Source: an uncultured Luteitalea sp.
GTDB taxonomy: Bacteria; Acidobacteriota; Vicinamibacteria; Vicinamibacterales; Vicinamibacteraceae
Length of the DNA: 64,000 bases
NCBI GenBank assembly: GCA_934541105.1
Contig: CAKTDA010000004.1
Coordinates: 1-64,000, forward strand
Direction of reading: 5' to 3'
The first letter of the stretch is position 1; every line of letters starts with the position of its first letter. Of this stretch, positions 25,688-38,254 are shown one piece after another. Position numbers and translations under genes: made by a program. The notes beneath the pieces were generated by a model that saw only the letters and a program-made list of their open reading frames with translations, did not search any database and was not told where the DNA came from.

Positions 25688-27013
25688 TTACGCGGTTCGC
25701 CGATCGGGCAGCAGGATGTCGGGTATCTCGAGCCGGACCTTCGTGCCCCGGTCGGGAACGCTCGTGATCCTCAGGCGGCCCTGTGCGCCGTAGATCACGC
25801 GGAGCCGCTCGGCGACGTTACTGAGGCCGATGCCGCTGCTGACGGTCCGCACCGGGCGATCCTCGTCGATACCGACGCCGTTGTCGATGACCTCGAGGAT
25901 CATCACCGAGCCTTCCCGCAGCGAGCGGAGCGTGATCAGGCGTTGGCCCACCTTGTCGGCGAGACCGTGCTTGATCGAGTTCTCGACGAGGGGTTGCAGG
26001 ATCATGCTCGGCACGGTCTGGTCGAGAGTGGCCGGGTCGAGATCCTTGGTGACCGAGAGCGAGGGGCCGAAGCGGACGCACTCGATGTCGAGGTACTCGT
26101 CCACCGCCGTGAGTTCGTCCCGCAGCGACACGAAGTGATCGTGGGCCCGCAGCCTGCGGCGCAGCAGTCCCGACAGCCTGTTGATCAGCATGCGCGCGGT
26201 GTCGGGGCGGGTGCGGATCAGCGACGAGATCGACGTCAGCGTGTTGAAGAGGAAGTGGGGGTTGATCTGGCTCGTCAGCGCCTCGATGCGGGCCTCGAGC
26301 AGCAGGGCTTCCTGTTCCTGGAGCTTGTGCTCGATGCGCGCCGAGTTCCAGATCTTGATGGGGATGGCCACGGTCAGCGTGGTGGCGAGCAGCGTGAGGG
26401 CCAGCATGCCGGGCGAATGCGCCGGGAAGAAGAAGAGGCGGGCGCTACCGTAGCGATGGCCGAGCACCTGGTGCAGCACCTCGAGCGCAATCGGGGCGGC
26501 GATGAGCAGGATCTGCCAGTCCACCTCGAAGCGGCGCACGAGCTTCCAGAGGTAGCGGAACAGGCCCGTGAGGACGAACGGCGAGAAGTGCCAGATGGCG
26601 TCCTTCGGGCAGATCTCGCGGAGGCCGCCGCCGGCAAACCCGCAGCCGACGTAGAGGGGCACGGCAATCCACTCGCCGCCCGCAAGGGCCGTCAGGCCGA
26701 CCATGGCGCCGACGATCGCCCCGGCGTAGGGACCGGCGACGAGCCCGGCCAGGTAGGCGCCGCCGAGCGAGACGTCGGCGGCCGCATAGTTGAGCAGGAG
26801 CCGGCTGACCACGCCGACGACGAGCGGCACGCCGAGCGCGGCGATGAACGCGAACCGCTCGGGCCAGTCGCGCCGCTCGGTGAGCAGCAGCGTCCGGAAC
26901 CGCCGGAAGCGCACGAGCATCGTGGACAGGGCCGCGATGCCGGCCAACTGGACGATCAGAGTGACCAGCAGGTACTGCTCGGCCGACAGGAAGCGTGGCT
27001 CCTGGAGCACCAC
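25688..27013 (-). CDS. LytS-type sensor histidine kinase
   Basis: 441-residue kinase. N-terminal half is a 5TM-5TMR_LYT sensor with about six helices and the GGxxxG-rich segment AYLAGLVAGPYAGAIVGAMVGL. The His_kinase domain follows, with phospho-acceptor in LTSQINPHFLFNTLTSISSL, then HATPase_c with N-box PLVENSIKHGL and G-boxes DNGVGID and SSGIGLSNVAERL. There is no HAMP or PAS domain. The start is GTG 27013. Divergent from the NuoI-like gene. Confidence 0.95.
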   Translation of the reverse strand: MVLQEPRFLSAEQYLLVTLIVQLAGIAALSTMLVRFRRFRTLLLTERRDWPERFAFIAALGVPLVVGVVSRLLLNYAAADVSLGGAYLAGLVAGPYAGAIVGAMVGLTALAGGEWIAVPLYVGCGFAGGGLREICPKDAIWHFSPFVLTGLFRYLWKLVRRFEVDWQILLIAAPIALEVLHQVLGHRYGSARLFFFPAHSPGMLALTLLATTLTVAIPIKIWNSARIEHKLQEQEALLLEARIEALTSQINPHFLFNTLTSISSLIRTRPDTARMLINRLSGLLRRRLRAHDHFVSLRDELTAVDEYLDIECVRFGPSLSVTKDLDPATLDQTVPSMILQPLVENSIKHGLADKVGQRLITLRSLREGSVMILEVIDNGVGIDEDRPVRTVSSGIGLSNVAERLRVIYGAQGRLRITSVPDRGTKVRLEIPDILLPDRRTA

Positions 27014-27121
27014 ACGAGTGTAAACCCCGGCTGGCCTTGGTCATTCCGCCGTCGGCCGTCGTACACTATGGGTTGGTCCCATCCGTCGCTGGACGTCCAG
27101 GACCACCGGAGGCTCACGAGA

Positions 27122-27568
27122 ATGATTCGACCCTGGATCGCCGGGTTCAAGACCACGCTCGGGCACATGTTCAAGAAGCCCATCAGCGTGAACTACCCGG
27201 ACGAAAAGGTCCCGATGTTCCCGAAGTGGCGCGGCAAGCAGGTGCTGATGCGCGACGAGAACGGGCTGGAGAAGTGCGTGGCGTGCGGGCTGTGTGCCGT
27301 GGCCTGCCCGGCTGACGCCATCTATCTCGAACCGGCCGAGAACGACGGCAGCGTGATGGCCGGCCCCCGCTACGCGCGGACCTACCAGATCCACAAGACC
27401 CGCTGCATCTTCTGCGGATACTGCGAAGAGGCCTGCCCCGTGTCGGCCATCTTCATGGGCAAGGACTACGAGCTGGCGGTGTACAGCAAGGACGACTTCG
27501 TGTGGGACAAGGACGACCTCCTGGTCCCGCTGCCGGGCCAGCCCCAGTCGGGTGCGGCCCCGAAGTAG
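27122..27568 (+). CDS. nuoI: NuoI-like 2[4Fe-4S] ferredoxin subunit
   Basis: 148-residue protein matching complex I subunit NuoI: an amphipathic N-terminus (WIAGFKTTLGHMFKKPISVNYPDE) and two 4Fe-4S motifs, CVACGLCAVACP and CIFCGYCEEACP, each supplying three ligands to one cluster and one to the other. GGAGG lies about 10 bases before the ATG. No other nuo genes are in the window, so it is either a displaced complex I subunit or a stand-alone ferredoxin. It is followed 7 bp later by the fused methyltransferase/MTHFR gene. Confidence 0.9.
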   Translation: MIRPWIAGFKTTLGHMFKKPISVNYPDEKVPMFPKWRGKQVLMRDENGLEKCVACGLCAVACPADAIYLEPAENDGSVMAGPRYARTYQIHKTRCIFCGYCEEACPVSAIFMGKDYELAVYSKDDFVWDKDDLLVPLPGQPQSGAAPK

Positions 27569-27575
27569 ACGGCTC

Positions 27576-29468
<1,893 letters not shown>

Positions 29469-29523
29469 GGGCTGGCACCGCCGTGGTAGACTGCCGCAGC
29501 ATTCACAGCAGGGGAGCCGATTG

Positions 29524-30225
29524 ATGGCATTGTTTGGGCAGGATCGGTCGCGCACCGAGGACGAACTTCTCCAGGGCGACGCCGCCACTCGTGCGCTGTC
29601 GGTCACGGCGGTCGAGAACGACTTCGTCGAGCGTGTGTACGAGAAGCTCGCGAGCGTCTACGACCTGACGTTCGGCCCCACCCTGCACCCCGGCCGCGTC
29701 CAGGCGCTGCAGCGCATGCAGATCCATCAGGGTGATCGGATCCTCGAGGTCGGCGTGGGCACGGGCATCAACTGCTCGATGTACCCCCCGAAGACCGAGA
29801 TCACCGGCATCGACTACTCCGATGCGATGCTCGAGAAGGCGCGCGAGCGGGTCGCGCGCAAGGGACTGACGAACGTCCGCCTCCTCCAGATGGACGCGCA
29901 GGACCTCAAGTTCGAGGACAGCTCGTTCGACATCGTCTACGCGCCGTACCTGATCAGCGTGGTGCCGGACCCGGTCAAGGTCGCGCGCGAGATGCGCCGC
30001 GTCTGCCGGCCCGGCGGCCGCATCATCTTCCTGAACCACTTCCTCAGCCCGAACCGCATGCTGTCGCGGGCCGAGCGGATGATCTCGCCGCTCACCGTGC
30101 ACATCGGCTTCAAGTCGGATCTCGACCTCCCCGCGTTCCTGACCCAGGCAAACCTGCAGCCGGTCTCCATCGAGAAGGTCAACATCCCGCGGATCTGGTC
30201 GCTCGTCACCTGCGTGAAGGAATAG
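29524..30225 (+). CDS. Class I SAM methyltransferase, UbiE/PmtA-like
   Basis: 233-residue methyltransferase. After a 30-residue leader it has the PmtA/UbiE-like FVERVYEKLASVYDLTFGPTL opening, motif I ILEVGVGTGINCS, acidic motif GIDYSDAML, motif II/III MDAQDLKFEDSSFDIVYAPYL and post-motif RPGGRIIFLNHF. The YDLTFGP opening and 'LNHF' are typical of bacterial phosphatidylethanolamine N-methyltransferases, so phospholipid methylation is likely, with quinone methylation an alternative. GGGGAG sits eight bases before the ATG. Confidence 0.85.
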   Translation: MALFGQDRSRTEDELLQGDAATRALSVTAVENDFVERVYEKLASVYDLTFGPTLHPGRVQALQRMQIHQGDRILEVGVGTGINCSMYPPKTEITGIDYSDAMLEKARERVARKGLTNVRLLQMDAQDLKFEDSSFDIVYAPYLISVVPDPVKVAREMRRVCRPGGRIIFLNHFLSPNRMLSRAERMISPLTVHIGFKSDLDLPAFLTQANLQPVSIEKVNIPRIWSLVTCVKE

Positions 30226-30662
30226 GCGCCCTCTCCCTCACCGACGGCCGCGGCTTCACGTCGCGCGGCTGTGGACGCGCGCGCGACAGTCGCAGGGACG
30301 CCCGTCCCGGCGTCGTCTCGTGCAGCACGCCTTGCCAGCGATGCGGTCCTGGATGCCCACCTTGCCGAGCGGCAGGATCGCGCGTGCCTCGTGCGTGGGC
30401 CAACTCGTCCCGGAACGAGTCCGACGCCGAACGCCGAACGTCGGCGTCGACCGCCGACCCGCTGCCTGGCCGCGACCGCGCCGTTGTAGACACGCGTCAA
30501 CTCGTCCGTCGTGCAGTCGGATCTCGTGAGCCGCGACGGATGGCTCCGCCTGTCGCTCCCACCGCCCGGTCCGACGGCCCGCCCGACGACGCGCTCCCGG
30601 AGCCTGGGCGCCGTCGAAGACCGCTTGCCGGCGCCGCCAACGCGTCGTCGCGGCGCCAGCAC
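30226..30662. other. Gene-free accessory stretch beside the IS21 relic
   Basis: 437 bp with no convincing coding sequence in any frame: the open stretches are compositionally high-GC shadows without recognisable motifs. It holds one copy of the 18-bp palindromic element at 30403-30420, followed by CCGAACGCCGAACGTCGG. The rest could be decayed sequence; I see nothing more specific. Confidence 0.6.
30403..30420. repeat. 18-bp palindromic repeat, copy 1
   Basis: ACTCGTCCCGGAACGAGT, an imperfect palindrome (arms ACTCGT/ACGAGT). The same 18-mer recurs at 32766, 33720 (first base changed) and, in reverse, 61297. Confidence 0.8.
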
Positions 30663-30741
30663 TCGACATCGTGTCAACGCCGGGCAAAAATCCGACAGTT
30701 CCGCCGATCGAAAAGCCGACAGATCGACGAGGGGACGAGCC

Positions 30742-31575
30742 TCAGGTCGTCGCGACCTCCTTGCGGGAGCGCCGGCGGCGAGCCGCCGACGCGTCGTCGT
30801 GCGCGGCGTGCAGGGTCTGCCACAGCTCGGTGTGCTGGCGCATCCGGTAGCTGTTGCCGCGGATGGTGACCAGGTGGCAGTGGTGGACCAGGCGATCGAT
30901 GAGCGCGGCGGCCATCACGTCATCGCCGAAAACCTCGCCCCACGCCTCGAAGCCCTTGTTGGAGGTGAGCACGGTCGAGGCGTGCTCGTAGCGACGCGTC
31001 ATCAGCTGGAAGAACAGCATCGCGCCGGTGCGGCTGGTCGGGAGGTAGCCGATCTCGTCGACGACGAGCAACGCCGGATGCGTGAGGATCTTCAAGCGAC
31101 TCTGTAACCGCCCGGCGGCCTGGGCCTCTTCCAGTGACGTGATCAGGTCGGCCAACGTGCCGTAGTACACGCGCCGGCCACTCTGCGCGGCGGCGGTCGC
31201 GAGGCTGATCGCCAGGTGCGTCTCCCACACGCCGGGCGGGCCGAGGAAGATCACGTTCTCACGGCGCTCCACAAACCCCAGGTCGTGCAAGCTCTCGATC
31301 TGCTCACGGCGCAGCGAGGGCTGGAAGGTGAAGTCGAAGTCGTGGAGCTGCTTGACGACGGGCAGGCGGCTTGAGCGCATCGCTGCTTGCAGCCGCCGGT
31401 TATTGCGCAGCTGAATCTGCGCGGTCAGCAGCTGCTCGATCGCGTCGGGCGCCGTGAGCGCGCCCCCGTCGATGTCGCGCAGGATGGCGTCGAGGGCTTC
31501 GAGCGCGCCGGGCATGCGCAGGTCGGCGAGCATGTGGCGGAGTCGGTCGCGGCGCGAGGGTGGCGCGGTCTTCAT
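30742..31575 (-). CDS. istB: IS21-family helper ATPase IstB, Walker A lysine lost
   Basis: 277-residue AAA+ transposition helper. The DnaC-like order is intact: N-terminal helical region, IFLGPPG, LLVVDEIGYLP (Walker B), SNKGFEAWGEVFGDD, RLVHHCHLVTIRGNSYRM. But the Walker A loop reads GPPGVWETH instead of GPPGTGKTH: residue 117 is Trp and 118 is Glu (31222-31227), so the ATP-binding lysine is gone. The open frame is otherwise complete, but the protein is probably dead. ATGA overlap with the istA relic. Confidence 0.9.
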   Translation of the reverse strand: MKTAPPSRRDRLRHMLADLRMPGALEALDAILRDIDGGALTAPDAIEQLLTAQIQLRNNRRLQAAMRSSRLPVVKQLHDFDFTFQPSLRREQIESLHDLGFVERRENVIFLGPPGVWETHLAISLATAAAQSGRRVYYGTLADLITSLEEAQAAGRLQSRLKILTHPALLVVDEIGYLPTSRTGAMLFFQLMTRRYEHASTVLTSNKGFEAWGEVFGDDVMAAALIDRLVHHCHLVTIRGNSYRMRQHTELWQTLHAAHDDASAARRRRSRKEVATT

Positions 31576-32531
31576 GCCGCACCGCCCGCGAGGCGCGCGT
31601 ACGCAGACAGCGGACGTTTCTCGACCGTGATGCCGGACTTGGGCGGCCGCGGGCGCGGCCGCGTCACGGCCGGCGCGTCCAGCACCAACGACGTATAGCG
31701 GCGCGACGGGACTGGCTGCAGCACGGCGCGCTCGTCGCGATCGAAGCGCTCGCGCGGGCGCTCCTGCGTGGTGGCGTGCCGGCGCGCCTTGGCGACGGGC
31801 ACCAGCCAGTCGGCGCATTGCTGCGCCAGATCGGCATCATTCAGGAACGTGCGGCCGTAGACCAGATTCTCTCGCAGGTAGCGGACGGGCCGCTCCACTT
31901 TGCCTTTGGTCTGCGCTCGATACGGCCGGCAGGCGCGTGGCGTGAAGCCCCAATGGTGCGCGAAGCGCAGGAACTCTCTCGCGGCACGCCGCCGAACGCC
32001 AGGAACGCGTCCTCGAGACCGGTGAGCAGCGTGCGCATGTCCTGGCGCAGGCCGAATCGACACCACAGCAGTCGCGAGTACCCGAGCACGACGAGCAGCA
32101 CGTAGCGCTTGCGCCACGGGAACTGGAACTCTGCAAAGTCCACCTGCGCCTGGTGGCCGGCCGGCGTCTCGAAGCGCACCAGCGGAGGGGGTGACGACGT
32201 CGGCCGCACCCGCTGCACGAACGCCTTCAGCGGGTATAGCCGCCCGCATACCCCGCGGCACGAATCTCGCCGAGCAGCCGCACGGCCGACAGCTGCGGAT
32301 ATGCCGCGAGCCGCGCCTCGACGATCGCGGTGTACGCCGCCAGCTCGATCGCGACCGGTCGTCGCGGCCCATAGAGGACGGGCGCGCCATCGAGATCCCG
32401 ATCGAGCGCCCGTCGCGGATCGAGCGGTGAACCGTGTCGCGATGGACGCCCAACGTGCGCGCCCGTGCGCTCTTGCTCGTCCCTTGCTCTAGGTAGTGCC
32501 TGAGTAGCATCCGCGTCTTCCGTCCGAACAT
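31572..32531 (-). pseudogene. istA: IS21-family transposase IstA, frameshifted
   Basis: Transposase relic readable only by changing frame three times. The helix-turn-helix start MFGRKTRMLLRHYLEQGTSK is in one frame to about 32410. The next part (PQLSAVRLLGEIRAAGYAGG) is in a second frame to about 32230. The catalytic core start (VDFAEFQFPWRKRYVLLVVL) is in a third frame to about 31965. The C-terminal part (KGKVERPVRYLRENLVYGR ... PLSAYARLAGGAA) returns to the first frame. The DDE residues survive in pieces (Asp in VDFAEF, Glu in KVERPV). Confidence 0.88.
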
Positions 32532-32702
32532 CGCGCCTCCGCTCGTCGCAGAGACGCCTGGTGAATGGAATCACCGGCCGGGAGCAACGCTCTCAGCCGG
32601 CAGCCAGACCGTGCTGCCGACTGTCGGATTCTCGCCCGCCACAACTGTCGAACTTATCGCCGCCGCCAACACATTGCGCATTGCGCATTGACTGTGAGTT
32701 CG

Positions 32703-32758
32703 TCCCGAATCCCGAACCCCGAGTCCCCAGTCCCGAATCCCGAGTCCCGAGTCCCGAG
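32703..32758. repeat. Heptanucleotide tandem array, 8 units
   Basis: Eight exact 7-bp steps of TCCCGAA/TCCCGAG (one CCCCGAG, one TCCCCAG). Same repeat family as at 34438, 60567 and 61319. Confidence 0.92.
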
Positions 32759-32765
32759 AAGCGCG

Positions 32766-32783
32766 CAACTCGTCCCGGAACGA
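32766..32783. repeat. 18-bp palindromic repeat, copy 2
   Basis: ACTCGTCCCGGAACGAGT, identical to copy 1, eight bases past the end of the heptanucleotide array. Confidence 0.8.
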
Positions 32784-32953
32784 GTGTGATCCAGTGACGA
32801 TTTCGCTTGAGACGATTTCGAGGGCCACTTGCGCGCGATCCATGCCCGCGGCAGCGAGGCCGGTTGCGCAGACGATCGGCCAGGAGCCTCGATCGTAGTC
32901 GCACCCACGACGCGAGATGCGTCCGTCTCCGTTTACGCATTCACGCGGCGCCA

Positions 32954-33311
32954 ATGACGCCGGAAATCACCGTGATAGAAGGGCCCATGACGACGATGAC
33001 GGGACTCGACGATCACGCGCTCGTGGCCGTGACGAAGCAGCTGGCGAGTGACGAGCGGCAGGCGACGGCGGCGCTGCCGCGCGCGCTGATGGAAGTGGAT
33101 GCGCGACGTCTGTACCTCGCCGACGGCTGCGCGTCCATGTTCACGTGGTGCACGCAGGTGCTGCACCTGTGCGAGGGCGGGGCGTACAACCGCATCGAGG
33201 TGGCGCGGGCGGCGCGCCGCTTTCCGGTGATCCTGACGCACGTCGAAGACGCCTCGCTGACGCTGACCGCCGTTCGACTGCTCGCGCCACATCTCACGCC
33301 GCTCGAGCGGC
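32954..33311 (+). pseudogene. HNH/DUF222-type endonuclease gene, 5' part
   Basis: Opens at ATG 32954 with the N-terminal region of a widespread HNH-endonuclease family: DDHALVAVTKQLASDERQAT, VDARRLYLADGCASMFTWCTQVLHL, AYNRIEVARAARRFPVI and TLTAVRLLAPHLTP. After about residue 118 the frame leaves the family at the point where IS256 transposase sequence begins. The catalytic HNH domain is absent. Confidence 0.85.
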
Positions 33312-33504
33312 TCAACAAGAGATCAAGCGGTGGTCATCCGCCTGGTCGGCGCCGTGCTGGTCGAGCAGTACGACGAATGGGCCGTCGCGGAACGTCGCTA
33401 CTTCAGCGAGGAGTCGATGTCGCAGCCAGCCCCCCGGTCCTGTCGAGCACCGCGAAGGAGATCATCGACGCCGATCAACTTCCAGAACTTGACGGGACAC
33501 TACC
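33312..33504 (+). mobile_element. 3' remnant of an IS256-family transposase
   Basis: In one frame this reads TRDQAVVIRLVGAVLVEQYD then EWAVAERRYFSEESM, the conserved C-terminus of IS256/Mutator transposases. About 95 bp further on, CGGGACACTACC at 33493-33504 resembles the inverted-repeat end of such elements (GGTAGTGTCCCG). The 5' part of the element is gone. It splits the HNH gene. Confidence 0.8.
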
Positions 33505-33634
33505 TGCGTGCCGACCGGCGACATCGAGGCGATTCTCGATCGCGCGCTCGCGCTGCTCGTCGAGCATCCCGGACGCCGCCGCTTTGCGGAAACCAGCCCC
33601 GTGCAAGGGAGAGCATGCAGACGGCGACGTCGCA
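33505..33634 (+). pseudogene. HNH-family endonuclease gene, 3' fragment
   Basis: Immediately after the IS256 end the frame reads VPTGDIEAILDRALALLVEH and then PGRRRFAET, the segment that in intact relatives lies between the N-terminal domain and the HNH domain. Sequence similarity fades after about 33620 and no HNH motif remains. Confidence 0.75.
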
Positions 33635-33719
33635 CCAGTCGAACGCGGTGACGCTGGTGCAGGAGGCAGGCGTCGGACTGTCCGACGCAGGCCATCGCAC
33701 GCCGGGCGCACGCGTCGCG

Positions 33720-33737
33720 GCTCGTCCCGGAACGAGT
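33720..33737. repeat. 18-bp palindromic repeat, copy 3
   Basis: GCTCGTCCCGGAACGAGT, one base different from copies 1 and 2, between the HNH relic and the glycosyltransferase stop codon. The surrounding 130 bp show no gene. Confidence 0.75.
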
Positions 33738-33766
33738 CGTTCATCACGCAGCGCCGCGGCGTCTCG

Positions 33767-34972
33767 TCACACCATCGCGCTCAGCATTCCCGCGGCGACG
33801 TCCGCGCCGTTGACGAGGGGGCGCTCCGCCGGCCAAGGCTGTGCGAGCACGGCAGCCACGTCGTCGTCCCATCGAGCCGACGCCACGGCGTCGTTCGAGA
33901 GATGACGGCAGCGCAGGACCGACGGCATCTGCTCGACCATCACCGGATATTCCGCAAACTGCCCGCGCTCGGTGTAGAGCAGTGCCACGCGGTTGGCCAC
34001 GCACTCCGAGACGATGCCGTAGCCAGGCTTCGAGATGACGACGTCGCAGGCGGCCAGCAGGTCCTCGTAGCGGAGACCGAGGGCATCGAGACGATCGCGA
34101 TCGACGTGTGCGGCATCGGCCGGCGTGTCCGCCGGGGGATGCGCGGCACCTCCCGAGAGCACGAGCCGGTACGGTGCGCCGGCGTGGTGCGCGAGCCGGA
34201 TGCCGGCCACGCCGTAGCCACCGAACGAGACGAGCACGAGCGGGCGGGCATCGGTCAGGCCGAGCACGCGCCGCGTGTCGGCCGGGTCGCGACGCGAACG
34301 GCGCGCGATCCACGGGAAGTCGAGCACCGTCCCGAACGTCGAGAACCCGCCGTGCATCGGCAGGCGCCATGCCGCGTCGCCCAGGGCGTAGCGCGCACCA
34401 AGCCGGCGCGGCAGGTCGGCGACCTCATCCTCGTCACGCCCCGAATCCCGACGCCCGAACCGCGAATCCGAAATCCCGACTCCCGAATCCCGAGCCCCGT
34501 CCCCGGTCCCCGATCCCCGGTCCCCCGTCCCCGGCCCCCGATAGCCGGCGAGGTCGGCATAGATCCAGTCCCACGTGAAGTTGGCAAGCGCGACGGCCCG
34601 ACAGTCCGCGAGGCTCGCAGCGGTGAACGGCATGGCGGGCACGTCGCACACGACGACCCTGACGCGGCGGGCGCGGAACTCGCCGGCGAGCGTCGCCGCC
34701 GCGGCGTCGGCCTGGTGTTCGAATGCGGCGGCAGCCGCAAGCGTGGCGGGGATGTCCAGCAGGAGGCTGTCGCGCTGGACCGCACCCGTGTCGACCGCGT
34801 GGTCGACCAGGGTGACCGGCACGCGAATCGTGCGATCGAGCAGCCAGCGTGCGGCCTGCGTGAAGACGTGGATCGGCTGGTCGGGCCGCAGCGCGCCGAA
34901 CGCGTTGACGACCTCGACCTGCCGGCTCGCATGGCCGAACCCGTGGCCGGAGATGCAGAAGGCGACCGCCAC
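33767..34972 (-). CDS. GT-B-like glycosyltransferase with in-frame repeat insertion
   Basis: 401-residue protein resembling UDP-glycosyltransferase/MurG-like GT-B enzymes and the N-terminal half of L-arabinokinase-like proteins. The N-terminus is FCISGHGFGHASRQVEVVNAF; the second half has PLVLVSFGGYGVAGI, LLAACDVVISKPGYGIVSEC and LLYTERGQFAEYPVM. Residues about 144-178 (GPGTGDRGSGTGDGARDSGV and following) are low-complexity and encoded entirely by the heptanucleotide array at 34438-34542, which interrupts the N-terminal domain without breaking the frame. The acceptor is unknown. The gene ends 3 bp from lon. Confidence 0.82.
   Translation of the reverse strand: MAVAFCISGHGFGHASRQVEVVNAFGALRPDQPIHVFTQAARWLLDRTIRVPVTLVDHAVDTGAVQRDSLLLDIPATLAAAAAFEHQADAAAATLAGEFRARRVRVVVCDVPAMPFTAASLADCRAVALANFTWDWIYADLAGYRGPGTGDRGSGTGDGARDSGVGISDSRFGRRDSGRDEDEVADLPRRLGARYALGDAAWRLPMHGGFSTFGTVLDFPWIARRSRRDPADTRRVLGLTDARPLVLVSFGGYGVAGIRLAHHAGAPYRLVLSGGAAHPPADTPADAAHVDRDRLDALGLRYEDLLAACDVVISKPGYGIVSECVANRVALLYTERGQFAEYPVMVEQMPSVLRCRHLSNDAVASARWDDDVAAVLAQPWPAERPLVNGADVAAGMLSAMV
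34438..34542. repeat. Heptanucleotide array inside a coding sequence, 15 units
   Basis: Fifteen 7-bp steps (ATCCCGA, GCCCCGA, CCCCGGT and variants). The total of 105 bp equals 35 codons, so the glycosyltransferase frame stays open. Confidence 0.88.
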
Positions 34973-34975
34973 GCG

Positions 34976-37615
<2,640 letters not shown>

Positions 37616-37716
37616 GAAGCGTCATCTCCAAGGGGTGCAGGACGGCCCGAATGCCGCCCGCGTGTCCAGCGGCCAGTCTATCAGCCGGCGCCGCGAGCCC
37701 ACGGTAGAATGCGCGC

Positions 37717-38250
37717 ATGCTGCGCATGCGTCCCCAGTCGAGCGAGCACGCCCCGTTCTACGCCGGATACATCGCCAGGGTGCCTGACGGGCGCTGGCTC
37801 GAGCGGATGCAGGCCCAGCCGGGCGAGTTCCGCGCGCTGCTTGCCGACCACGACGATGCCCGGGCCGCACTGCCGATGGCACCGGGGAAGTGGTCGTTGC
37901 TCGACCTGCTCGCACACGTGGCCGACACCGAACGCGTGTTCGCGTTTCGCCTATTGTGGTTCGCGCGCGGGGAAGGGACCGAACTGCCCGGGTTCGACCA
38001 GGACGCGTGGGCGCGCGATGCCGGGGCGGATCGCCGGACGGTCGCGGCGGCACTCGACGAGATCGACGCCGTGCGCCAGGCGACGCTCATGCTCGTGCTC
38101 GGTCTCTCCGACGAGCACGCCGACCGCAGGGGACTGGCAAACGGCAGCGCCGTGACGGTGCGGGCGCTCGCCTGGATGATTGCCGGCCACGCGCAGCATC
38201 ACCTCGACGGGTTGCGCGAGCGCGGGACGGAACCCGAACCGCCGCAGTAG
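37717..38250 (+). CDS. DinB-superfamily protein
   Basis: 177-residue four-helix-bundle protein of the DinB/YfiT type. Metal-ligand histidines are visible: His67 in LLDLLAHVADTE and His158/His162 in IAGHAQHHLDGL. Family members are metal-dependent, some being thiol transferases (bacillithiol or mycothiol-linked), but the substrate cannot be predicted here. ATG 37717 and 37726 are both possible. It converges on the next gene with 4 bp between stops. Confidence 0.88.
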   Translation: MLRMRPQSSEHAPFYAGYIARVPDGRWLERMQAQPGEFRALLADHDDARAALPMAPGKWSLLDLLAHVADTERVFAFRLLWFARGEGTELPGFDQDAWARDAGADRRTVAAALDEIDAVRQATLMLVLGLSDEHADRRGLANGSAVTVRALAWMIAGHAQHHLDGLRERGTEPEPPQ

Positions 38251-38254
38251 CCCG

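Larger units (their letters stand above)
30663..32651 (-). mobile_element. Degenerate IS21-family element
   Basis: Carries istA and istB in the usual order and 4-bp ATGA overlap. The ends share an imperfect inverted repeat: CGGGCAAAAATCCGACAGT at 30681-30699 and CGGGCGAGAATCCGACAGT read from the other end (about 32618-32636), with TCGACA further out on both sides. A second AAGCCGACAG copy inside the left end is typical of IS21 multiple terminal repeats. No matching target duplication is seen, so the exact limits are approximate. Both genes are damaged, so it cannot move itself. Confidence 0.85.
32652..32953. other. Repeat-rich intergenic stretch
   Basis: No gene seen. It contains a small ATTGCGC tandem repeat (about 32673-32690), the heptanucleotide array at 32703-32758 and the 18-bp palindrome at 32766-32783. 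The last 170 bp, leading to the HNH pseudogene, hold nothing recognisable. Confidence 0.65.

Noticed and set aside
25943..27121. Upstream extension of the NuoI-like gene
   Set aside because: The extension is antisense to the LytS kinase; a good GGAGG site supports ATG 27122.
30226..30687. Small gene between the methyltransferase and the IS21 relic
   Set aside because: Several overlapping frames are open only because of high GC; none has a ribosome-binding site or recognisable motif.
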